Origin: Solanum dulcamara
Taxonomy: Eukaryota > Streptophyta > Magnoliopsida > Solanales > Solanaceae
Length of the DNA stretch: 64,000 nucleotides
Reading direction: 5' to 3'
NCBI RefSeq assembly: GCF_947179165.1
Contig: NW_026605102.1
Span: 49,626-113,625 of the forward strand
Shown: piece by piece, positions 54,701 to 64,000 of the stretch
Position numbering within the stretch: the first letter of the stretch is position 1
Layout of the letters: the number at the start of each line of letters is the position of its first letter
The notes under the pieces: model-generated
What the model was told of the DNA's origin: nothing
The model's database searches: none
Seen by the model: the letters and a program-made list of their open reading frames with translations, nothing else
Made by a program: the position numbers and the translations under genes

Positions 54701-56225
54701 GGATTTTTTAGGTGCCTGGGGTGCGGGTCGAATTTTCTTGATTTCTTCCATAGTGGCGTCCATAACGACCTGGGGAACGACTACAGTAGCCTCGGCAACG
54801 CTATAGAGGTGTTTAGGAGCATTTTATTGGCGGCGCAATAGGAATTAGGCAATTTTGCCACTTTTTCGTGTGTGTTAGCCCACAGATATTTTAGGTTCCG
54901 GGGATCCGGGTCGAATTTTCTTGGATTCTTCCATTGTAGTGTCCGTAAAGACCTGGGGAACGACTCCTGTAGCCCCAACGGTGCTTTAGAGGGGTTTAGG
55001 ATCATTTTATTAGAGACACAATAGGAATTAGGCAATTTTTCCAGTTTTCCGTGTGTGTTAGCCCATAGATTTTTTACGTGCCAGGGGTACGTGTCGAATT
55101 TTCTTATATTTTTCAATAGTAGCGTCCGTAACGACCTGGAGAACGACTCCAGTGGCCCCGGCGGTGCTATAGAGGGGTTTAGAGGCATTTTATTAGCGAC
55201 GCAATAGGAATTAGGGGATTTTTCCAGTTTTTCGTGTGTGTTAGCCCACGGATATTTTAGGAGCCGGGGGTCCGGGTCGAAATTTCTTGATTTCTCCCAT
55301 ATTAGCGTCCGTAACGACCTGGGGAACGACTCTAGTAGCCCCGACAGTGCTATAGAGGGGTTTAGGAGCATTGTATTGACGACGCAATAGGAATAAGGCG
55401 ATTTTGCCAGTTTTTCGTGTGTGTTAGCCCATATATTTTGTAGGTGCCAGGGATCCGGGTCGAAATTTCTTGGATTCTTCCATAGTAGCGTCCGTAACGA
55501 CCTAGGGAATGACTCCAGTAGCCCCGGCGGTGCTTTAGAGGGGTTCAGGAGCATTTTATTTGCGATGCAATACAAATTAAGCGATTTTGCCAGTTTTTCG
55601 TGTGCGTTAACCCACGGATTTTTTAGGTGCCGAGGGTTCGGGTCGAATTATCTTGGACTCTTCTATTGTAGCTTCCGTAACGACTTGGAGAACGACTCCA
55701 ATAGCCCCGACAGTGCTATAGAGGGGTTTAGGAGCATTTTATTGGCGACGCAATAGAAATTAGGAGATTTTGCCAGTTTTTCGTGTGTGTTAGCCCACGG
55801 ATTTTTTAGGTGCCGGGGTCCGGGTCAAATTTTCTTAGATTCTTCCATAGTAGCGTCCGTAACGACCTGGGGAACGACTCCAGTAGCCTCGGCGGCACTT
55901 TAGAGAGGTATAGGAGCATTTTATTGGAGACGCAATAAGAATTAGGCGATTTTGCTAGTTTTTCGTGTGTGTTAACCCACGGATTTTTTAGGTGCCGGGG
56001 GTTCGGGTCGAATTTTCTTGGATTCTTCCATAGTATCATCCGTAACGACCTAGGGAAAGACTCCAGTAGCCCCGGAGGTGCTATAGAGGGGTTTATGAGC
56101 ATTTTATTGGCGACGCAATCGGAATTAGGCGATTTTGCCAGTTTTTCGTGTGTGTTAGCCCACTGAATTTTTAGGTGCCGGGGGTCTGGGTCCAAATTTC
56201 TTTATTTCTTCCATAGTAGCTTCCG
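45751..56225. repeat. Nested higher-order repeats (10-, 19-, 27- and 29-monomer offsets)
   Basis: The monomer with TTTCAGGTGTCGGGGATCC or its close relatives recurs near 46850, 48310, 50145, 51780, 53610 and 55440. Clear long matches: 51760-53590 to 53591-55420 (about 1830 bp), 49050-50280 to 52515-53745 (3465 bp), 46667-46984 to 51597-51914 (4930 bp), and 50126-50930 to 55421-56225 (5295 bp = 3465 + 1830). These are successive, overlapping duplications of blocks of about 180-183-bp monomers. Confidence 0.75.
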
Positions 56226-57975
56226 TAACGACTCCAGTAGCCCCGGCGGTGCAATAGAGGGGTTTAGGAGCATTTTATTGGCGATGCAATAGGAATTAGG
56301 CAATTTTGCCAGTTTTTCGTGTGTGTTTGCCCACAGAATTTTCAGGTACCAGGGATCCGGGTCGAATTTTCTTAATTTCTTCCATAGTAGCGTCCGTTAC
56401 GACCTGGAAAATGACTCCAGTATCCCCGACGGTGCTTTAGAGGGGTTTTAAATCATTTTATTGGTGACGCAATAGGAATTAGGCGATTTTGCCAGTTTTT
56501 CGTGTGTGTTAGCCCACGGATTTTTTAGGTGCCAGGGGTGCGGGTCGAATTTTCTTAATTTCTTCCATAGTAGCGTCCGTAACGACCTGGAGAACGACTC
56601 CAGTAGCCCCGACGGTGCTATAGAGGGGTCTAGGAGCATTTTATTAGCGATGCAATCGGAATTATGCGATTTTGCCAGTTTTTCGTGTGTGTTAGCCCAC
56701 TGAATTTTTAGGTGCCGGGGGTCTGGGTCGAATTTTCTTGATTTCTTCCATTGTAGCTTCCGTAACGACCTGGGGAACGACTCCAATAGCCCCGGCGGTG
56801 CAATAGAGGGGTTTAGGAACATTTTATTGGCGACGCAATAGGAATTAGGCAATTTTGCCAATTTTTCGTGTGTGTTAGCCCACAGATTTTTTAGGTGCCG
56901 GGGTCCGGGTCAAATTTTCTTAGATTCTTCCATAGTAGCGTCCGTAACGACCTGGGGAACGACTCCAGTAGCATCGGCAGCACTTTAGAGAGGTATAGGA
57001 GCATTTTATTGGAGACGCAATAAGAATTAGGCGATTTTGCTAGTTTTTCGTGTGTGTTAACCCACGGATTTTTTAGGTGCCGGGGGTTCGGGTCGAATTT
57101 TCTTGGATTCTTCCATAGTATCATCCGTAACGACCTAGGGAAAGACTCCAGTAGCCCCGGAGGTGCTATAGAGGGGTTTATGAGCATTTTATTGGCGACG
57201 CAATCGGAATTAGGCGATTTTGCCAGTTTTTCGTGTGTGTTAGCCCACTGAATTTTTAGGTGCCGGGGGTCTGGGTCCAAATTTTGTGATTTCTTCCATA
57301 GTAGCTTCCGTAACGACTCCAGTAGCCCCGGCGGTGCAATAGAGGGGTTTAGGAGCATTTTATTGGCGATGCAATAGGAATTAGGCAATTTTGCCAGTTT
57401 TTCGTGTGTGTTTGCCCACAGAATTTTCAGGTACCAGGGATCCGGGTCGAATTTTCTTAATTTCTTCCATAGTAGCGTCCGTTACGACCTGGAAAATGAC
57501 TCCAGTATCCCCGACGGTGCTTTAGAGGGGTTTAAAATCATTTTATTGGTGACGCAATAGGAATTAGGCGATTTTGCCAGTTTTTCGTGTGTGTTAGCCC
57601 ACGGATTTTTTAGGTGCCAGGGGTGCGGGTCGAATTTTCTTAATTTCTTCCATAGTAGCGTCCGTAACGACCTGGAGAACGACTCCAGTAGCCCCGACGG
57701 TGCTATAGAGGGGTCTAGGAGCATTTTATTAGCGATGCAATCGGAATTATGCGATTTTGCCAGTTTTTCGTGTGTGTTAGCCCACTGAATTTTTAGGTGC
57801 CGGGGGTCTGGGTCGAATTTTCTTGATTTCTTCCATTGTAGCTTCCGTAACGACCTGGGGAACGACTCCAATAGCCCCGGCGGTGCAATAGAGGGGTTTA
57901 GGAACATTTTATTGGCGACGCAATAGGAATTAGGCAATTTTGCCAGTTTTTCGTATGTGTTAGCCCACAGATTTT
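55806..57975. repeat. 6-monomer (1085-bp) tandem duplication
   Basis: 55806-56890 and 56891-57975 match at 1085 bp. The unit is 13 bp short of 6 x 183. A 12-bp loss in the CGACCTGGGGAACGACTCC box (sites near 56225 and 57310; also 50930) and one lost G account for it. Confidence 0.8.
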
Positions 57976-60400
57976 TTAGGTGCTGGGGGTCCGGGTCGCA
58001 TTTTCTTGGATTCATCCATAGTAGCGTCCGTAACGACCTGGGGAACGACTCCAGTAGCCCCAGCGGTGTTATAGAGGGATTTAGGAGCATTTTTTTGGCG
58101 ACGCAATAGGAATTACTTGATTTTGCCAGTTTTTCGAGTGTGTTAACCAACAGATTTTTTTGGTGCCGGGGTTTGGATCAAATTTTCTTAGATTCTTCCA
58201 TAATAGCGTCCGTAACGACCTGGGGAATGACTCCAGTAGCCCCGACGGTGCTTTAGAGGGGTTCAAGAGCATTTTATTGGCGACGCAATAGGAAATTATG
58301 CGATTTTTCATGTTTTTCGTGTGTTAGCTCACGGTTTTTTTAGGTGCCGGGGGTGCGGGTCAAAATTTCTTGATTTCTTCCATAGTAGCGTCCGTAACAA
58401 CCTGGTTAATGACTCCAGTAGCCCCGGCGGCGCTTTAGAGGGGTTCAGGAGCATTTTATTGGCGACGCAATAGGAATTAGGTGATTTTGCCAGTTTTTCG
58501 TGTGTGTTAGCCCACGGATTTTTTAGGTGCCAGGGGTGCAGGTCGAATTTTCTTAATTTCTTCCATAGTAGCATCCGTAACGACCTGGAGAACCACTCCA
58601 GTAGCCCCGACGGTGCTATAGAGGGGTCTAGGAGCATTTTATTAGCGATGCAATCGGAATTATGCGATTTTGCCAGTTTTTCGTGTGTGTTAGCCCACTG
58701 AATTTTTAGGTGCCGGGGGTCTTGGTCAAATTTTCTTGATTTCTTCCATTGTAGCTTCTGTAACGACCTGGGGAACGACTCCAATAGCCCCGACGGTGCA
58801 ATAGAGGGGTTTAGGAATATTTTATTGGCGACGCAATAGGAATTAGGCAATTTTGCCAGTTTTTTGTGTGTGTTAGCCCACAGATTTTTTAGGTGCCGGG
58901 GGTCCGGGTCGCATTTTGTTGGATTCATCCATAGTAGCGTCCGTAACGACCTGGGGAATGACTCCAGTAGCCCCGACAGTGCTTTAGAGGGGTTCAGGAG
59001 CATTTTATTGGCGACGCAATAGGAATTATGCGATTTTGCAAGTTTTTCGTGTGTGTTAGCTCACGGTTTTTTTAGGTGCCGGGGGTGCGGGTCAAATATT
59101 CTTGATTTCTTCCATAGTAGCGTCCGTAACGACCTGGGGAACGACACCAGTAGCCCCGGCGGCGCTTTAGAGGGGTTCAGGAACATTTTATTGGCGACGC
59201 AATAGGAATTAGGTGATTTTGCCAGTTTTTCGTGTGTGTTAGCCCACGGATTTTTTAGGTGCTAGGGGTGCGGGTCGAATTTTCTTAATTTATTCCATAG
59301 TAGCGTCCGTAACAACCTAAAGAACGACTCCAGTAGCCCCGACGGTGCTATAGAGGGGTCTAGGAGCATTTTATTAGCGATGCAATCGGAATTATGCGAT
59401 TTTGCCAGTTTTTCGTGTGTGTTAGCCCACTGAATTTTTAGGTGCCGGGGGTCTGGGTCGAATTTTCTTGATTTCTTCCATTGTAGCTTCCGTAACGACC
59501 TGGGGAACGACTCCAATAGCCCCAGCGGTGCAATAGAGGGGTTTAGGAACATTTTATTGGCGACGCAATAGCAACTAGGCAATTTTGCCAGTTTTTCGTG
59601 TGTGTTAGCCCACAGATATTTTAGGTGCCGGGGGTACGGGTCGCATTTTCTTGGATTCATCCATAGTAGCATCCGTAACGACCTGGGGAACGACTCCATT
59701 AGCCCCGACGGTGCTTTAGAGTGGTTCAGGAGCATTTTATTGGCGACGCAATAGGAATTATGCAATTTTGCAAGTTTTTGGTGTGTGTTAGCTCACGGTT
59801 TTTTTAGGTGCCGGGGGTGCGGGTCAAATTTTCTTGATTTCTTCCATAGTAGCGTACGTAACGACCTGGTGAACGACTCCAGTGGCCCCGGCGGCGCTTT
59901 AGAGGGGTTCAGGAGCATTTTATTGGCGATGCAATAGGAATTAGGTGATTTTGCCAGTTTTTCGTGTGTGTTACCCCACGGATTTTTTAGGTGCCAGGGG
60001 TGCGGGTCGAATTTTCTTAATTTCTTCCATAGTAGCGACCGTAACGACCTGGAGAATGACTCCAGTAGCCCCGACGGTGCTATAGAGGGGTCTAAGAGCA
60101 TTTTATTAGCGATGCAATCGGAATTATGCTATTTTGCCAGTTTTTCGTGTGTGTTAGCCCACTGAATTTTTAGGTGCCGGGGGTCTGGGTCGAATTTTCT
60201 TGATTTCTTCCATTGTAGCTTCCGTAACGACCTGGGGAACGACTCCAATAGCCCCGGCGGTGCAATAGAGGGGTTTAGGAACATTTTATTGGCGACGCAA
60301 TAGGAATTAGGCAATTTTGCAAGTTTTTCATGTGTGTTAGCCCACAGATTTTTTAGGTGCCGGGGGTCCGGGTCGCATTTTCTTGGATTCATCCATAGTA
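57594..60400. repeat. 4-monomer (732-bp) higher-order repeat with a 5-monomer variant
   Basis: The TTAG/TTAC-CCCACGG...TTCTTAATTT monomer recurs at 57594, 58507, 59239 and 59971, with steps of 913, 732 and 732 bp. Downstream monomers (GGGGTCTAGGAGC or AGAGC, ATGCAATCGGAATTATGC, GGTTTAGGAACATT) repeat in the same order. Confidence 0.8.
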
Positions 60401-60899
60401 GCGTCCGTAACGACCTGGGGAACGACACCAGTAGCCCCAGCGGTGTTATAGAGGGATTTAGGAGCATTTTATTGGAGATGCAATAGGAATTAGGCGATTT
60501 TGCCAGTTTTTCGTGTGTGTTAGCCCACGGATTTTGTACGTGCCAGGGGGCCGTGTCGAAATTTCTTGGATTATTCCATTGTAGCATCCGTAACGACCTG
60601 GGGAACGACTCCAGTAGCCTCGGCGACGCTATAGGAATTAGGCATTTTATTGGCGACGTAATAGGAATTAGGCAATTTTGCCACTTTTTCATTTGTGTTA
60701 GCCCACAAATATTTTAGGTGCCGGGGGTCCGGGTCGAAATTTCTTGGATTCTTCCATAGTAGCATACGTAACGGCCTGGTGAACGACTCTAGTAGCCCTG
60801 GCGGTTCTTTAGAGGGGTTTAGGATCATTTTATTAGAGACGCAATAGGAATTAGGCAATTTTGCCAGTTGTTTGTATGTCTTAGCCCACAGATTTTTTA

Positions 60900-63800
60900 C
60901 GTGCCAGGGGTCCGTGTCGAATTTTCTTGGATTCTACCATAGTAGCATCCGTAACGACCTGGGGAACGACTAGAGTAGCCCTAGCGGTGCTATAGAGGGG
61001 TTTAGGAGCATTTTATAGGCGACCCAATAGGAATTAGGTGATTTTGCCAATTTTTCGTGTGGTTAGCCCACAGAATTTTTAGGTGCCGGGGGTCCAGGTC
61101 GAATTTTCTTGGATTCTTCCATAGTAAGGTCCGTAACGACCTGGGGACCGACTCCAGTAGCCCCGACGGCGCAATAGAGGGGTTCAGGATCATTTTATTA
61201 GAGACGCAATAGGAATTAGGCAATTTTGCCAGTTTTTCTTGTGTGTTAGCCCATGGATTTTTTAGGTGCCTGGGGTGCGGGTCGAATTTTCTTGATTTCT
61301 TCCATAGTAGCGTCCATAACGACCTGGAGAACGACTCCAGTAGCCCCGACGGTGCTATAGAGGGGTTTAGGAGTATTTTATTAGCGACGCAATAGGAATT
61401 AAGAGATTTTGCCGGTTTTTTGTGTGTGTTAGCCCACAGATTTTTTAGGTGCCAGAGGTCCGGGTCGAATTTTCTTAGATTCTTCCATTGTAGCATCCGT
61501 AATGACCTAGGGAACGACTCCAGTAGCCTCGGCGGCGCTCTAGAGGAGTATAGGAGCATTTTATTGGAGACGCAATAGGAATTAGGTGATTTTGCAAGTT
61601 TTTCGTGGTTGTTAGCCCACGGATTTTTTACGTGCCGGGGGGCCGTGTCTAAATTTCTTGGATTCTTCCATTTATAGCGTCCGTAACGACCTGGGGACCG
61701 ACTCCAGTAGCCCCAACGGCGCTATAGAGGGGTTCAAGAGCATTTTATTGGCGGCGCAATAGGAATTAGGCGATTTTGCCACTTTTTTATGTGAATTAGC
61801 CCACGGATATTTTAGGTGCCGGGGGTACGGGTCAAACTTTCATGTATTCTTCGATCGTAGCATCCGTAACGACCTGGGGAATGACTCCAGTAGCCCCGGC
61901 GATGCTTTAGAGGGGTTTAGGAGCATTTTATTGGAGACAAAATAAAAATTAGGCGATTTTGCCAGTTTTTTGTGTGTGTTAGTCCACGGATTTTTAAGAT
62001 GCCGGGGGTCCGGGTCGAATTTTCTTGGATTCTTTCATAGTAGCGTCCGTAACGACCTGGGGAACGACTCCAGTATCCCCGGCGGTGTTATAGAGGGATT
62101 TAGGAGCATTTTATTGGCGACGCAATAGGAATTACCCAATTTTGCCAGTTTTTCGTGTGTGTTAACCCACGGATTTTTTAGGTGCCGGGGTTCGGGTCAA
62201 ATTTTCTTAGATTCTTCCATAATAGCGTCCGTAACGTTTGGGGAACGACTCCAGTAGCCCCGGCGGTGCTTTAGAGGGGTTCAGGAGCATTTTATTGGCG
62301 ACGCAATAGGAATTATGCGATTTTGCAAGTTTTTCGTGTGTGTTAGCTCACGGTTTTTTTAGGTGCCGGGGGTGCGGGTCAAATTTTCTTGATTTCTTCC
62401 ATAGTAGCGTCCGTAACGACCTGGGGAACGACTCCAGTAGCCCCGGCGACGCTTTAGAGGGGTTCAGGAGCATTTTATTGGCGACGCAATAGGAATTAGG
62501 CGATTTTGCAAGTTTTTCGTGTGTGTTAGCCCACGGATTTTTTAGGTGCCGGAGGGCTGTGCCGAAATTTCTTAGATTCTTCCATTGTAGCATCCGTAAC
62601 GACCTGGGGAACGACTCTAGTAGCCCCGGCGGCGCTATAGAGGGGTTTAGGAGCATTTTATTGGCGGCACAATAGGAATTAGGCAATTTTATCACTTTTT
62701 TGTGTGTGTTAGCCCACAGATATTTTAGGTGCCGGGGGTATGGGTTGCATTTTCTTGGATTCTTCCATTGTAGTGTCTGTAACGACCTGGGGAACGACTC
62801 CAGTAGCCCCGGCGGTGTTTTAGAGGGGTTTAGGAGCATTTTATTGGCGACGCAGTAGGAATTAGGCAATTTTGCCAGTTATTCGTGTGTGTTAGCCCAC
62901 GGATTTTTTACGTGCCAGGGGGCCGTGTAGAAATTTCTTGGATTCTTCCATTGTAGCATCTGTAACGACCTGGGGAACGACTCCAGTAGCCCCGACGGTG
63001 CTATAGAGGGGTTTAAGAGTATTTTATTAGCGACGCAATAGGAATTAAGAGATTTTGCCGGTTTTTTGTGTGTGTTAGCCCACAGATTTTTTAGGTGCCG
63101 GGAGTCCGGGTCGAATTTTCTTGGATTCTTCAATAGTAGCGTCCGTAATGACCTAGGGAACGACTCCAGTAGCCCCGGCGGCGCTCTAGTGGGGTATAGG
63201 AGCATTTTATTGGAGACGCAATAGGAATTAGGTGATTTTGCCAGTTTTTCATGGTTGTTAGCCCATGTATTTTTTACGTGCCGGGGGGCCGTGTCTAAAT
63301 TTCTTGGATTCTTCCATTTATAGCGTCCGTAACGACCTGGGGACCGACTCTAGTAGCCCCGACGGTGCTATAGAGGGGTTCAAGAGCATTTTATTGGCGG
63401 TGTAATAGGAATTATGCGATTTTGCCACTTTTTTGTGTGAATTAGCCCACGGATATTTTAGGTGCCGGGGGTCTGGGTCAAACTTTCATGGATTCTTCGA
63501 TCGTAGCGTCCGTAACAACCTGGGGAATGACTCCAGTAGCCCCGGCGGCGCTTTAGAGGGGTTTAGGAGCATTTTATTGGAGACGCAATAAAAATTAGGC
63601 GATTTTGCCAGTTTTTTGTGTGTGTTAGTCCACGGATTTTTAAGGTGCCGGGGGTCCGGGTCGAATTTTCTTGGATTCTTTCATAGTAGCGTCCGTAACG
63701 ACCTGGGGAACGACTTCAGTAGCCCCGGCGGTGTTATAGAGGGATTTAGGAGCATTTTATTGGCGACGCAATAGGAATTACCCGATTTTGCCAGTTTTCG

Positions 63801-64000
63801 TGTGTGTTAACCCACAGATTTTTTAGGTGCCGGGGTTCGGGTCAAATTTTCTTAGATTCTTCCATAATAGCATCCGTAACGACTTGGGGAACGACTATAG
63901 TAGCCCCGGCGGTGCTTTAGAGGGTCAAATTTTCTTGGATTTTTCCTTAGTAGCATTATTATCGACCTGGGGAACGACTACAGTAGCCTAGTGGCGCTTT
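60900..64000. repeat. 9-monomer (1646-bp) repeat and array end at the window edge
   Basis: CCATTTATAGCG occurs at 61668 and 63314, and GAATTAAGAGATTTTGCCGG near 61400 and 63046, giving a 1646-bp offset. Near 63915 a monomer is truncated: CTTTAGAGG is joined to GTCAAATTTTC, losing roughly 100 bp. The window then ends within the next monomer. Confidence 0.7.

Larger units (their letters stand above)
19128..64000. repeat. 183-bp subtelomeric satellite array (about 245 monomers)
   Basis: One tandem family fills the rest of the window. Monomers are 182-183 bp, measured on the repeated GCATTTTATTGG anchor (19201, 19384, 19566, 19748, 19931, 20114, 20297). Landmarks in order: CCATAGTAGCGTCCGTAACG, ACCTGGGGAACGACTCCAG, TAGCCCCGGCGGCGCTATAG, GGGGTTTAGGAGCATTTT, GGCGACGCAATAGGAATTAG, GCGATTTTGCCAGTTTTTCG, TGTGTGTTAGCCCACGG, and a G-rich CCGGGGGTCCGGGTC. 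All monomers share one orientation. No gene, LINE fragment or other insertion interrupts the 44.9 kb. Potato has a subtelomeric satellite (CL14) that I recall as about 182 bp; I have not compared sequences. Confidence 0.97.

Noticed and set aside
19279..63205. Dozens of open frames of 60-467 codons on both strands of the satellite, with a 61-residue repeat
   Set aside because: They arise because the monomer is 183 bp and lacks stops in some frames; they begin and end wherever a monomer has a frame-changing indel. No start context, domain or isolated gene structure. Kept as a finding to test, not called as CDS.
19128..64000. CENP-B-box-like motif and centromeric identity
   Set aside because: I looked for TTCGNNNNANNCGGG around TTTTTCGTGTGTGTTAGCCC and GGTTCGGGTC; no fit. 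The adjacent telomeric repeats favour a subtelomere.

Overview
The window looks like a subtelomeric region of a flowering-plant (eudicot) chromosome. The evidence is plant-type telomeric heptamers (CCCTAAA and the variant CCCTGAA on the + strand), plant L1-type LINE proteins (ORF1 with a DUF4283-like domain and CCHC knuckle; ORF2 with APE endonuclease, reverse transcriptase, zf-RVT and RNase H), and a very long 183-bp satellite array. The ORF2 wording resembles Solanaceae elements I remember, but that is recall and was not tested. I see no ordinary host gene, tRNA, rRNA or CRISPR.

Layout, left to right. (1) 1-6808: the 3' part of LINE copy 1: the end of ORF2 (reading frame already open at the left edge), a second long frame called ORF3 here, a conserved 3' tail and a 34-nt poly(A). 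(2) 6809-6913: 15 telomere-like heptamers directly joined to that poly(A). (3) 6914-18996: LINE copy 2, apparently full length at about 12.1 kb, same orientation, with a short 5' UTR, ORF1 interrupted by an in-frame TGA, an intact 1386-residue ORF2 overlapping the ORF1-frame extension by 4 nt (ATGA), ORF3, the conserved tail and a 35-nt poly(A). (4) 18997-19127: a second telomere-like array. (5) 19128-64000: about 245 monomers of a 183-bp satellite organised into several generations of higher-order repeats (13-mer of 2371 bp, 8-mer of 1465 bp, 15-mer of 2740 bp, a nested zone with 1.83/3.47/4.93/5.3-kb offsets, 6-mer of 1085 bp, 4-mer of 732 bp, 9-mer of 1646 bp).

How the parts fit. Both LINEs have their poly(A) joined directly to the C-rich telomeric strand, so the 5' ends point to the inferred chromosome end. 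This is the geometry expected if the telomeric G-strand 3' end (or a nick in it) primes reverse transcription. It is the architecture known from Drosophila HeT-A/TART, silkworm SART/TRAS and Chlorella Zepp. I infer stacking of elements on a telomere, with telomeric repeats added between insertions.

The most unusual part of the LINEs is the 3-4 kb segment after ORF2. In both copies it is one uninterrupted frame (about 1456 and 1090 codons) that ends at a matching C-terminus. The indels I could follow are multiples of three. It contains three 510-bp tandem repeats and more than a dozen T/G-rich tracts ending in TGCAG|GT, downstream of a conserved GAG|GTAAG. It therefore reads both as a repetitive protein and as an array of splice acceptors; I cannot decide between these from sequence alone.
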